A stretch of 27,751 bases of DNA from JAJTHJ01 sp046316025 (GCA_046316025.1 JBKCXU010000104.1:1-27751), one strand, 5' to 3'. Numbered from the stretch's first letter, positions 1-8,219 are shown. Notes: generated from the sequence alone by a model not told the origin. Program-made: numbers and translations.

Positions 1-1037
1 GCATGGCGCTCGTCTTCGGCACCGCGGGGCTGCCGCACATCCTGATGCGCTTCTTCACCGTGCCCACGGCGCAGGAAGCGCGCAAGTCGGTGATCTGGGC
101 GATGGCCATCATCGGCGGTTTCTACGTGCTGACCCTCTTCCTGGGGCTGGGCGCGGCGATGCACGTCGGCGCGGCCAACATCCGCGCCATCGACCCCGGC
201 GGCAACATGGCCGCGCCGATGCTGGCGCAATTCGTCGGCGGCGGGCAGGACAGCTTCCTCGGCAATCTCTTCCTCGCCTTCGTGGCGGCGGTGGCCTTCG
301 CCACTATCGTCGCGGTGGTCGCCGGGCTGGTGCTGGCCGCGGCCAGCGCCATGGCGCACGACCTGTACGTGGGCGTGATCCGCGGCGAGCACGTGACCCC
401 GCAGGAGCAGGTCAAGGCCGCGCGCATCGCCACGGTGATCGTCGGCGCGCTCGCCATCGCTATCGGCATCACCGCCAAGGGGCAGAACGTCGCGCACCTG
501 GTGGCGCTGGCCTTTGCGGTGGCCGCATCGGCCAACTTCCCCTGCGTGCTGCTGACGCTGTACTGGAAGCGCTGCAATACCGGCGGCATCGTGGCCGGGA
601 TGATCGTGGGCACCTTCACCGCCATCGGTCTGGTGCTCGTTTCGCCCAACATGACCTACCCCAAGGCGATCAAGGCCGCCGCGCAAAAGGTCGTGGACGG
701 CGCTCCCGCGCGCGCCACCGCCATCGCGGAGGCGCTTGCTTCCGGCGACGCCGCGCGCGTCGCCAAGGCGGAGAAAGACAAGAAGGCGCTCGACGCCGCG
801 CTGGCCAAAGCCAACGGCGACCTGACGCGGCTCGCCAACGACAACACAAGCCTGGTCGGCCTGGAAAAGCCGCTCTTCGAATTGAAAAACCCGGGGCTGA
901 TCTCGATCCCGCTCGGCTTCCTCGCGGTGATTCTCGGCTCGCTCTTCTACCGCGACAAGCGCGCCGAGGACATGTGGGACGAGCTGTACGTGCGGCAGAA
1001 CACCGGCATCCTGGTCGCCAAGGCGCATGCGCATTGA
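1..1037 (+). CDS. actP: Cation/acetate symporter ActP-like (SSS family), C-terminal part
   Basis: Sodium:solute symporter of the inner membrane, most like acetate permease ActP. The gene runs off the left edge; compared with the roughly 550-residue ActP, about 300 N-terminal residues are missing, so the ATG at position 3 is internal. The visible part carries the ActP-type segment GTAGLPHILMRFFTVP near its start, several membrane helices and a C-terminal tail resembling that of ActP (xTGxxVxxAHAH). Between two late helices (residues about 215-285 of the visible part) there is a soluble, Ala/Lys/Glu-rich, probably coiled-coil stretch that E. coli ActP lacks. It heads a likely unit with the DUF294 protein and the exonuclease. 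The related VC_2705-type symporters are an alternative, so the substrate (acetate versus another carboxylate) is inferred. Confidence 0.8.
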   Translation, partial: MALVFGTAGLPHILMRFFTVPTAQEARKSVIWAMAIIGGFYVLTLFLGLGAAMHVGAANIRAIDPGGNMAAPMLAQFVGGGQDSFLGNLFLAFVAAVAFATIVAVVAGLVLAAASAMAHDLYVGVIRGEHVTPQEQVKAARIATVIVGALAIAIGITAKGQNVAHLVALAFAVAASANFPCVLLTLYWKRCNTGGIVAGMIVGTFTAIGLVLVSPNMTYPKAIKAAAQKVVDGAPARATAIAEALASGDAARVAKAEKDKKALDAALAKANGDLTRLANDNTSLVGLEKPLFELKNPGLISIPLGFLAVILGSLFYRDKRAEDMWDELYVRQNTGILVAKAHAH

Positions 1038-1053
1038 AGGGCGCGCGGGGCGC

Positions 1054-1181
1054 GATGATGAATGATGGATGATGAATGATGGGGGTGCGCTGTCGACTCG
1101 CCGGCGGACCTTCAACATCGGCACCGCGCCCGACCTCATCCATCATGCGCCGCCGCGGGCGGCGCGATCATCCATCATCCA
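1054..1181. repeat. Tandem and inverted ATGATG-type repeats with GC hairpin, upstream of the DUF294 gene
   Basis: The 169-bp gap after actP starts with two perfect tandem copies of the 14-mer GATGATGAATGATG (1054-1067 and 1068-1081). Related sequence in the opposite orientation (TCATCCATCAT) occurs twice at about 1137-1180, on either side of a perfect 8-bp GC stem (GCGCCGCC-GCG-GGCGGCGC, about 1147-1165). The frame of the next gene stays open through most of this gap, but the repeats look non-coding. Confidence 0.6.
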
Positions 1182-1206
1182 ACGCCGCAAGGCGCGTCCT
1201 CACACG

Positions 1207-3093
1207 ATGCAGACCCCGCCCCTGATCGAGTCCTCCGTCCGCGCGTTCTTAGCGCGGCACGTGCCGTTTTCTTCGATGAGCGAGGAGGTGCTGCGCTTCC
1301 TCGTGCCGCGCCTGTCGCTCGCCTACTTTGCCAAGGACAGCACGATCCTCGACCGCGACGCGGATTTTCCGCCGCTGCACATCGTCCAAAGCGGCCACGT
1401 CGCCAGCGTCACCGCCGGGCTGGACACCCTGCCCGACCGCGTGCTGGGGCCAGGCGAATGCTTCCCGGTCGGCGCGCTGTCCGCTGGCGGCAAACCCACG
1501 CGCGCCTACCGCGCAGCGGAGGACGTGTTCGCCTACCAGTTGTCGGTGGACGACTTTCGCGAACTGCGCCGCATCTCCAAGGAGTTCGAGGCCTACTGCA
1601 CCGAGGCGGTCGCGGTGCTGGCGCAGCAGTCGCTCGCCGAATTGCAGCGCCATTACCGTCAGGTGGCGGCCGACCAGCACTCGCTGACCCGGCCTCTGGC
1701 CGAACTGGTGCCGGCCGAACCCGTCACCTGCACGGCCGACACGCCGCTGCGCGAAGCGCTCTCACGGATGCGCGAGGAGGCGGTGCGCTCGATCATCGTC
1801 GTCGACGACGCACGCGGCCCGCTCGGCGTGTTCACCCTGAACGATTTGCGCGACCGCGTGGTGCTGGAGGACGTGCCGCTCACGACCCCGGTGGCGCAGG
1901 TGATGACGCGCAACCCGACCACGCTGCCCGCGCAGGCCACGGCGGCCGAGGCGATCCAGGCGATGGCGGCCGGCGGCTTTCACCAGATGATCGTCACCGA
2001 CGGCGGGCGGGTGGTGGGCACGATCTTCGAGCACGATCTCTTTGCGATGCAACGGGTCAGCCTGCGCCAGATCAACCACGCGATCCGCTCGGCGCGCAGC
2101 GTGGCGGCGCTGGCGCACGTGGCCGGCGACATCCGCAACCTCGCGCGCAACCTGCTCGCGCAAGGTGTGAGCGCCGAGGCGTTGACCCGCACCATCGCCT
2201 CGCTGAACGACGTGCTGACGCGCGAGACGATCAATCTCGTCCTGCGCAACCATGCGCTGGCCGGCATCGACTGGTGCTGGCTGGCGCTGGGCTCGGAGGG
2301 CCGCCACGAGCAAACGCTGGCCACCGATCAGGACAATGCGATTGTCTTCGCCACGGGCAGCGCCGACGATCTGCCGCGGCGGCGGCACGCGCTGCTCGCC
2401 TTCGCCGGCGAGGCCAACCAGTCGCTCGCCGAGATGGGTTTTCCGCTGTGCCGCGGCAACATCATGGCCTCCAACCCCGAGTGCTGCCTGACCGAAACCG
2501 AGTGGCAGGCGCGCTTCACCGGCTGGCTTGCCGAGCCGACCCCGGCGGCGCTGCTCAACGCCAACATCTACTTCGATCTGCGCCCGCTGCACGGCAACGC
2601 GCAACTGGCCGAGCGGCTGCGCGCCTGGCTGCTGGCGCGCACGCCGGAGCAGAAGATCTTCCTGCGTCTGATGATCGACAACGCGCTGCAAACCGAGCCG
2701 CCGCTGGGGCTGATCCGCGCCTTTCGGGTCTCCGACAAGCCGGGCAGGGAAGGCACCGTCGACCTCAAGAAACGCGGCACGCGCATCTTCGTCGACGCGG
2801 CACGCGTCTTCGCCTTGGCACAGGGCTTTGACGAAACCGGCACCGCCGAGCGGTTGCGCCGCGCAGGACAAGTGCTGGGCGTCGAACCGCGACACGTCGA
2901 AGCGACGGTCGACGCCTTCCACTACCTGCAAATCCAGCGGCTACGGGCGCAGGAGATCGGGCGCTACGGCAACCCCAACCGGATCGAGCCCTACGCGTTG
3001 AACGAGATCGACCAGCGCGTGCTGCTGGAGGCGCTGCGGCAGGCGCGCAAGCTGCAGCACCGGCTCAAAGAGAGCTACAGCTTCGCCGTGTGA
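1207..3093 (+). CDS. cNMP-binding/CBS-domain putative nucleotidyltransferase (DUF294)
   Basis: Protein of 628 residues with the standard DUF294 layout: an N-terminal cyclic-nucleotide-binding-like beta barrel (about residues 10-140), a pair of CBS domains (about 155-290), a nucleotidyltransferase-like domain and the DUF294 C-terminal helical domain. The motif GSEGRHEQ (362-369) followed by TDQD (373-376) is the GS...D-x-D signature of a GlnD-like nucleotidyltransferase fold. The family is thought to sense adenylates or cyclic nucleotides and modify or regulate a partner, but its reaction is not established. The frame is open back to 1069, but that stretch is repeat-derived; the ATG at 1207 gives the normal family N-terminus (PPLIESSVRAFLARHVPF). 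It lies between a symporter and an exonuclease gene, an arrangement I recall from other proteobacteria; a role in controlling carboxylate uptake is inferred. Confidence 0.88.
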   Translation: MQTPPLIESSVRAFLARHVPFSSMSEEVLRFLVPRLSLAYFAKDSTILDRDADFPPLHIVQSGHVASVTAGLDTLPDRVLGPGECFPVGALSAGGKPTRAYRAAEDVFAYQLSVDDFRELRRISKEFEAYCTEAVAVLAQQSLAELQRHYRQVAADQHSLTRPLAELVPAEPVTCTADTPLREALSRMREEAVRSIIVVDDARGPLGVFTLNDLRDRVVLEDVPLTTPVAQVMTRNPTTLPAQATAAEAIQAMAAGGFHQMIVTDGGRVVGTIFEHDLFAMQRVSLRQINHAIRSARSVAALAHVAGDIRNLARNLLAQGVSAEALTRTIASLNDVLTRETINLVLRNHALAGIDWCWLALGSEGRHEQTLATDQDNAIVFATGSADDLPRRRHALLAFAGEANQSLAEMGFPLCRGNIMASNPECCLTETEWQARFTGWLAEPTPAALLNANIYFDLRPLHGNAQLAERLRAWLLARTPEQKIFLRLMIDNALQTEPPLGLIRAFRVSDKPGREGTVDLKKRGTRIFVDAARVFALAQGFDETGTAERLRRAGQVLGVEPRHVEATVDAFHYLQIQRLRAQEIGRYGNPNRIEPYALNEIDQRVLLEALRQARKLQHRLKESYSFAV

Positions 3094-3106
3094 GCGGCGC
3101 TCGGCG

Positions 3107-3802
3107 ATGGGGTGGTTCGCCAACGTGTTGCGGTCGCGGCCCTCCCTGGGGCCGGCGTTGCAGGAGCGTTTGCAAAAGCTCGCCGAGCGCGGCCGGCCGC
3201 CGACGCGCAACCGCCACGCAGCCTCGCGTTACGTGACCGTGGACGTGGAGACGACCGGGCTCGATCTGCGGCACGACCGCGTGCTGTCGATCGGCGCGGT
3301 GGCGATCGAACGCTGCCGGATCGATCTGGCGCACTGCTTCGAGGTCGTGCTGCGGCAGCCGCAGAGCTCGCCCACCGCGAACATCCTGATCCACCGCATC
3401 GGCGGGCAGCGCCAACTCGCCGGCGCCGACCCGGCCGAGGCGCTATTGGGTTTTCTGGAGTTCGTCGATCATGCGCCGCTGGTAGCGTTTCGCGCCGAGT
3501 TCGACCGCACGATGATCGACCGCGAGCTCGACCAGGGGCTCGGCACCGCCACGCAAAGCCATTGGCTCGATCTGGCCGAGTTGCTGCCGGCGCTCTACCC
3601 GTCCAACGAGTGCAAGACGATGGACGACTGGCTGGCGCGGATGAACATCCGCATGCTGTCGCGCCACGATGCGCTGGCCGACGCGCTCGCCACCGCGCAG
3701 ATGTTGCAGGTCTGCCTGCATCAGGCCGACGGCCTGAAGATGACCTGCCCCGCCCACCTGCTGGACATGCAGCACGCGCAACACTGGCTCGGCAAGCGTT
3801 GA
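3107..3802 (+). CDS. DnaQ-like 3'-5' exonuclease (DEDD family)
   Basis: Protein of 231 residues with an exonuclease fold like the DNA polymerase III epsilon subunit. Motif ExoI is DVETTGLD (D46, E48), ExoII is FRAEFDRTM (D133), and ExoIII is RHDALADA (H187, D192), so the four acidic residues and the histidine of a DEDDh enzyme are present. It should remove nucleotides from 3' ends of DNA or RNA, but it is not the replicative proofreading subunit: the N-terminal 40 residues and context differ from dnaQ. The gene starts 13 nt after the DUF294 stop, which supports co-transcription. No clear Shine-Dalgarno is visible. Only 12 bp separate its stop from the CTAG target duplication of the IS, so any native terminator may have been displaced. 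Confidence 0.88.
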   Translation: MGWFANVLRSRPSLGPALQERLQKLAERGRPPTRNRHAASRYVTVDVETTGLDLRHDRVLSIGAVAIERCRIDLAHCFEVVLRQPQSSPTANILIHRIGGQRQLAGADPAEALLGFLEFVDHAPLVAFRAEFDRTMIDRELDQGLGTATQSHWLDLAELLPALYPSNECKTMDDWLARMNIRMLSRHDALADALATAQMLQVCLHQADGLKMTCPAHLLDMQHAQHWLGKR

Positions 3803-3998
3803 CCGCCGCTGGCGCTAGCCCGCATGTTTCACCGGGGTTTGCGCGACCGCCGATTTCGGCTTCGCGGATAGGTGCGCGCGGTGATCGCGGTTGTGCTGCC
3901 CGCAAAGTGAAGCTGGAAGTGGGTTTTGCAGGCGTTTTGGACGCACTCCCCCCTACCCCCCGTTGTTTGAACGTCCCGGGGACAGCACTGCGCGGGGA

Positions 3999-5331
3999 CT
4001 ACGGCGCCAGCGCGCGGGCAGCGGCGAGGAAGGTGTCGCGTGCGGGGTGGTGCGCGGGGAGGAAGATGCGCACACGACGCGTGTTGCACACGATGGTCGC
4101 GCCGATCTTGAGCAGGCGCACGCGGATCGTGGCGGCCTGCGCGCGGGCCAGGGCGGTGCCCGCCAAGGCCAGTGCGCGCAGCCGCTCGATCAGCGTGCAG
4201 GCCAGCGCCGAGAAGAGCAACCGCAGCTGATTGGTTGCCATCTTGTGGCCACTGGCGCGGGTGCCGAACAGTCCCAGTTGCACTTCCTTGATCCGGTTCT
4301 CGGCTTCGCCGCGGGCGCAGTAGCGCTCGTCGTAAATCGCTGCCGCCGGTTCCTCCAGGTTGGTCACCACAAAGCGCGGGTTCGTACCTTCGGCGCCATA
4401 CTCCAGCCGCGTCACCACGCGCCGCTGGCTCTTCCAACTGCCGGCGGCGTAGACAAACTCGCCGATCCCGCGCTGCTTCACGCCGCTGGCCCGATACTCT
4501 TCTTCCAAGGCCCGCTCGACCAGCGCCACCCGCTCGTGCAGCCGCGCGTTGCGCGCCAGCCCGATCACGTAGCTCACCGCGTTGCGCTCGCACCAGTTCA
4601 TCAGCCGCCGTCGGCAAAACCCCGAGTCGCCGCGCAGCACGATGCACACGCCCGGCCACGCCTGCCGCAGCCGCTTGACCAGCCGCTTGAGCACCGCTGC
4701 CGCTTGGTAGGCCCCGTCCCGATTACTCGGGCGCAACACGCAGGCCAGCAGTCGCTCGCCGCAGAACACGTACAACGGCAGGTAGCAGTAGTGGTCCCCC
4801 GCCTTCGCGGGGGCAGGCTGCGTAACCGTAGAAGAACCGCCCCTCCTGCGTTCCGTGCAGCGGCACGTCGCTGGCGTCGAAGTCCAGCACCAACTCCTGC
4901 GGGGGTGCGCGAAAGACTCGACAAACAAGTCCAGCAGTACACCGTGCAGCGCCCAGGCCATGGCGCGGTCGGCGCGCCCTTCCAGCCGGCACAGCGTCGG
5001 CGCGCTGGCCAATTCCTCAGCGCGTCAGACCGCCGTCTGCAGCAGCGTGTCCGTGCGCAACGCGCCGTGATCGTTCAAATCCTCGTTACCCAGCGCCAAG
5101 CCAAAGACGCGCTGCCGCACCATGTCCTGCTGCGTGTGACGAATCCGGCTCCGATCGCGCGGATCGGCCAGCACCGCCGCCACGCGCCGGCACAACCCCA
5201 GCCGCTCATCGACCCGGCGCAGCAGCAGTGCGCCGCCGTCCGATCCGATTGTCTCCACCATCGAACCGCGCCTGCACCGCCAGCCGGCCAATCTGCCCGA
5301 ACAACAACTCTCCGTCGTTACACTTTGCCAT
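3999..5331 (-). pseudogene. IS1380-family transposase, inactivated by multiple lesions
   Basis: Reading on the minus strand, the gene starts at ATG 5331 after a GGAGGA ribosome site (MAKCNDGELLFGQIGRL). It shifts frame near 5255 through an apparent extra A before IGSDGGALLL. It meets an in-frame TGA at 5025-5027 (probably GGA originally). It shifts again near 4905, where APPQELVLDFDASD moves to another frame. It returns to the first frame after a 25-bp palindromic insertion at 4796-4820. The remaining 3999-4795 part is open and well conserved: HYCYLPLYVF, LRPSNRDG, VLRGDSGFCRR and YDERYCARGEAENRIKE match the IS1380 DDE core, ending with TAG. An intact protein would be about 440-450 residues. 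Active transposase from this copy is very unlikely unless made by an intact copy elsewhere. Confidence 0.88.
4796..4820. repeat. REP-like palindrome inserted in the transposase gene
   Basis: The segment contains CCCCCGC-CTTC-GCGGGGG (7-bp perfect stem, 4-nt loop) followed by CAGGC. It interrupts the codons for the family-typical FYGY...DHYCYLPLYV: on the minus strand the flanks are TACGGTTAC and GACCACTAC with 25 nt between. The core (CCCGCGAAGGCGGG) resembles short intergenic palindromes scattered in many proteobacterial genomes. The length, 3n+1, offsets the frame shift about 100 bp upstream. Confidence 0.7.
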
Positions 5332-5423
5332 CGCCGCCTCCTCCGCAAAATCGAACTCAACCGCTTGATTTAACGCGGCTCAGCACGCGGGCGCTGACTC
5401 CTTCGATGAAGTTTCCGGGCTAG

Positions 5424-5666
5424 ACGCCCGTGTGCCGGCGAGGTTCCGGACCAGCGGCGGAATCCCCCGGCAGACCGGAACTGCCGACCCGCTTCCCGAC
5501 CAAGAATCGTCGCGTCGAACTCGCCATCGTCCAGGCCCGGTAAGCTGGTCGGCCCGCGCAACGCGACCGCACCATCAGCGATAAGCAGGCAGTGCTCGCG
5601 GGGCGCCGGGCCCGAAGCAAGGCATCATCACGGTCTGGACGCCGCGACGGCACAGCAGAGGTTGAG
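5424..5666. other. Gap between IS and membrane protein gene, no gene recognised
   Basis: 243 bp with no convincing coding sequence. Short open frames exist on both strands but match nothing I know. It may hold the promoter of the following gene and IS-displaced sequence. Confidence 0.4.
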
Positions 5667-6182
5667 ATGAAAATTTCCGTTGAAAAGGTGAAGGAAGAGT
5701 TTCTTGCGCTGATCCCGCCGACGCTCTTCTTTTTTATCGCGCTGCACATTGTCGGGCTGGTCCGCAGACTGATGACCGAAGGCACCGGGCTGCCGGTGTC
5801 CTCTTCGGCGCAGATCGCCATTGCGGCGCTGATCATCGGCAAGGCAGTCCTGCTGGCGGACCTGTGGCCGCCGATCAACCGGTTTCCGGAGAAGCCGCTG
5901 CTCTACAACATCGCCTGGAAGACGGGCGTGTACTTCCTGGTTGCGAGCCTCATCCACTACCTGGAGCGGCTGTACGACCATGCCAAGGCGGCGGGCGGGA
6001 TCGCGGCGGGTAACGCCCGGCTGTTGGCAGAGATCGTCTGGCCTCACTTCTGGGCCATACAAATCGTCCTGCTGGTGATCATCTTCAATTACTGCGTGAT
6101 CCGGGAACTGGGCCGGGCGCTCGGGGAAGAGCGGGTGTTCCGTATGTTTCTTCGACAGGGCCCACGGCCGGCTTGCCCGTAA
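5667..6182 (+). CDS. Small four-helix membrane protein, function unknown
   Basis: Protein of 171 residues. The ATG at 5667 is preceded by AGAGG at good distance and gives a natural start (MKISVEKVKEEFLALIPP); the frame is open further upstream but without a better start. Four hydrophobic helices are visible: about residues 16-33 (PPTLFFFIALHIVGLV), 48-66, 83-100 and 133-155, the last rich in aromatic residues (WPHFWAIQIVLLVIIFNYC). Polar, charged loops lie between them (for example HYLERLYDHAKAAGG). It resembles conserved hypothetical inner-membrane proteins seen in beta- and gammaproteobacteria, but I know no function. No obvious operon partner: the IS lies upstream and the TRAP genes start 141 bp downstream. 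Confidence 0.75.
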   Translation: MKISVEKVKEEFLALIPPTLFFFIALHIVGLVRRLMTEGTGLPVSSSAQIAIAALIIGKAVLLADLWPPINRFPEKPLLYNIAWKTGVYFLVASLIHYLERLYDHAKAAGGIAAGNARLLAEIVWPHFWAIQIVLLVIIFNYCVIRELGRALGEERVFRMFLRQGPRPACP

Positions 6183-6323
6183 CCGACGGTCGCTGTCCCG
6201 GCCGCCGCATCGCGGTCGGCAGCACGCCGAGGGTGGCGAGCAGCCCGGCCCGGCGCGCAGCGCAAAGCCCGTCCCGCACGCGCGGCTTAAGCTAGGCGCC
6301 CCGCCGCTGCTTCCCCCCACTTC

Positions 6324-6836
6324 ATGCGCACCTTCGAACGGCTCTTCGTCCAGGTCAACCGCTGGCTGCTGATCGGGCTGCTGGCGGCGATGGTGGTGGT
6401 GGTGTTCGCCAACGTGGTGATGCGCTATCTGCTCGGCACCTCGGTGATCTGGTCGGAGGAGGTGGCGCGCCATCTGATGATCTGGCTCACCTTCGTCGGC
6501 AGCGGGCTGGCGCTGCGCAGCGGCGCGCAGATCGGCATCGACAGCCTGCAGGATGCGCTGCCGCCGCGCGCCGCGCGGGCGCTGCGCGCGCTGCTGGTGG
6601 CGGGGATGCTGCTGCTGTTCGTCGCCCTCGCTTGGTACGGGGTGGACTACGCGTTGCGCACTCGCTTTCAGATCAGCGCGGCGCTGGGAATCTCGATGTT
6701 CTGGGTCTACAGCGGCATGCCGATCGGCTGCGCGCTGCTGGCGGCGCACCTGCTGCTGATCGTGCGCGGCTACGTGCGCGGGCGCGAGTTCGTGGCCGAC
6801 GATGGCGTCGACCACGACGCTGCGGCGGCGCTGTGA
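6324..6836 (+). CDS. dctQ: TRAP transporter small permease, DctQ family
   Basis: 170-residue inner-membrane protein with the four helices typical of the small TRAP subunit (about residues 14-34, 48-68, 87-107, 126-148). Family-typical features are the N-terminal WLLIGLLAAMVVVVFANVVMRY, the SVIWSEEVARHLMIWLTFVGSGLA segment and the charged cytoplasmic tail. It pairs with DctM to form the membrane part of a Na+-driven, binding-protein-dependent uptake system for carboxylates or related acids. dctM starts 10 nt after its stop, so they are translated together. No clear ribosome site before the ATG at 6324. Confidence 0.92.
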   Translation: MRTFERLFVQVNRWLLIGLLAAMVVVVFANVVMRYLLGTSVIWSEEVARHLMIWLTFVGSGLALRSGAQIGIDSLQDALPPRAARALRALLVAGMLLLFVALAWYGVDYALRTRFQISAALGISMFWVYSGMPIGCALLAAHLLLIVRGYVRGREFVADDGVDHDAAAAL

Positions 6837-6846
6837 AGAGCGCCGC

Positions 6847-8145
6847 ATGACGATGTCGATCATCCTGGCGGTGACCACGGTCGTGCTGCTGGCGCTCGGC
6901 CTGCCGGTGGGCTTCACGCTGGCCGGCGCCACGCTGCTGGCGGTCTGGGCCGGCAGCGACTTTCCGCTGGTGGTGGTGTTAAAGGAGATGTTCGTCGGCA
7001 TCGACAGTTTTGCCCTGTTGGCGGTGCCGTTTTTCATCCTCGCTGCGGAACTGATGAGCGGCGGGTCGCTGACCGAGGTGCTGCTGCGCTTTGCCAGCCA
7101 GTTCGTCGGCCACCGGCGCGGCGGGCTGGGGCATGCCAACGTGCTGAGCCTGACGCTGTTTTCCGGCATCAGCGGCTCGGCGCTGGCCGATGCGGCCGGC
7201 CCCGGCGCGATGCTGATCCGGATGATGGAAAGAGCCGGCTACGACCGCGCTTACGCGGCGGCGCTGACCGCCTCGACCGCGATCGTCGGGCCGATCATCC
7301 CGCCGTCGATCATCATGATCATCTATTGCCTGCAGGATGATCGGGTCACGCCGCTGGCGCTTTTCATGGCGGGCATCCTGCCGGGGCTCGTGATCGCGGC
7401 GGCGATGATGGTCACCAATCAGATCGTCTGCATCCGGCGCAACTACAAGTCGGACCTGCCGCGGCCAAACGTGGCGCAGATGCTCGCCAACTCAGTGCGC
7501 GCGATTCCGGCGCTGCTGCTGCCGGTGATCATCCTGGGCGGCATGCGCTCGGGCATCTTCACGCCGACCGAGGCCTCGGTGGTCGCGGTGGTCTACGCGC
7601 TGCTGGTCGGCAAGTACCTTTATCGCACCTTGCAATGGAGGGCGGTGCCGAGCATCCTGGCGCGTACCGCGATCCTGACCGCCTCGGTACTGTTCATCGT
7701 CGCCGCGAGCAACGCCTTTGCCTGGGTACTGACCACCGAGAACGTACCGCAGGCGATCTCGGCCTGGATCGCGCATCAGGGCCTGGAGCCGATCGCGCTG
7801 CTGCTGATCATCAACATCTTCCTGCTCATCTTCGGCATCTTCATCGAGCCGCTGCCGGGCGTGATGGTGCTGGTGCCGATCCTGGCGCCGGTGGCGCATG
7901 CCGCCGGCATCGACCCGGTGCACTTCGCGATGATCGTGATCTACAACCTGACGCTGGGGATGATCACGCCGCCGGTGGGCGGGCTGCTGTTCGTCACCAG
8001 CGCGGTGGCGCGGGTGCCGCTGACCGACCTGTCGCGCGAACTGAAGCCTTTCATGCTGGCCCATCTGCTGGTTCTGGCGCTCATCACGCTGTGGCCGGGG
8101 CTGTCGACCTGGCTCCCGGCCTTGAGCGGGCTGGCGACGAAGTAG
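6847..8145 (+). CDS. dctM: TRAP transporter large permease, DctM family
   Basis: 432-residue membrane protein, normal for the DctM family (about 425-430), with around twelve hydrophobic helices. Recognisable motifs include PVGFTLAGATLLAVWAG near the start, FFILAAELMSGG, the glycine-rich GISGSALADAAGPGAMLIRMM, and TASTAIVGPIIPPSIIMIIY, which belong to the conserved translocation core, plus GMITPPVGGLLFVTS near the end. I chose ATG 6847 (MTMSIILAV); an in-frame start 45 bp upstream would overlap dctQ and add a non-family N-terminus. It forms a membrane complex with the DctQ subunit just upstream. The gene ends 10 nt before a strong hairpin terminator. Confidence 0.94.
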   Translation: MTMSIILAVTTVVLLALGLPVGFTLAGATLLAVWAGSDFPLVVVLKEMFVGIDSFALLAVPFFILAAELMSGGSLTEVLLRFASQFVGHRRGGLGHANVLSLTLFSGISGSALADAAGPGAMLIRMMERAGYDRAYAAALTASTAIVGPIIPPSIIMIIYCLQDDRVTPLALFMAGILPGLVIAAAMMVTNQIVCIRRNYKSDLPRPNVAQMLANSVRAIPALLLPVIILGGMRSGIFTPTEASVVAVVYALLVGKYLYRTLQWRAVPSILARTAILTASVLFIVAASNAFAWVLTTENVPQAISAWIAHQGLEPIALLLIINIFLLIFGIFIEPLPGVMVLVPILAPVAHAAGIDPVHFAMIVIYNLTLGMITPPVGGLLFVTSAVARVPLTDLSRELKPFMLAHLLVLALITLWPGLSTWLPALSGLATK

Positions 8146-8155
8146 TTCGCGAGAA

Positions 8156-8185
8156 AGAAAAACGGGCCGTGCGGCCCGTTTTTCT
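8156..8185. terminator. Bidirectional rho-independent terminator between dctM and dctP
   Basis: Perfect 13-bp stem (8156-8168 with 8173-8185) around the loop GTGC: AGAAAAACGGGCC / GGCCCGTTTTTCT. The GC-rich core is flanked by an A run on the left and a T run on the right, so it works as an intrinsic terminator in both directions. It ends both dctQM (+) and dctP (-). Confidence 0.92.
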
Positions 8186-8219
8186 GAGTCAGACACAACA
8201 TCCGGCGTGCCGGCCGTGC

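Larger units (their letters stand above)
3819..5419 (-). mobile_element. Degenerate IS1380-family insertion sequence with CTAG target duplication
   Basis: The 1601-bp element carries a broken IS1380-type DDE transposase. The left end (3819-3837, CCCGCATGTTTCACCGGGG) matches the reverse complement of the right end (5401-5419, CCCGGAAACTTCATCGAAG) at 12 of 19 positions, including the outer CCCG. Both ends are flanked by CTAG (3815-3818 and 5420-5423), consistent with the short 4-5 bp target duplications known for this family. Size fits the usual 1.6-1.7 kb. Positions 3838-3998 are the non-coding left part of the element. Diverged ends and broken transposase say the copy is old and immobile on its own. 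Confidence 0.8.

Noticed and set aside
1069..1206. 46-residue N-terminal extension of the DUF294 protein
   Set aside because: It is translated from the repeat-filled gap; the family start fits ATG 1207.
1762..2931. Minus-strand 389-codon frame within the DUF294 gene
   Set aside because: Antisense shadow of the DUF294 coding sequence; composition is Arg/Gln/His-rich and it has no recognised motif.
3891..5423. Long plus-strand open frame of about 510 codons across the IS
   Set aside because: It is antisense to the IS1380 transposase, Arg/Pro/Gln-rich and without family features: a by-product of GC-rich codon use.
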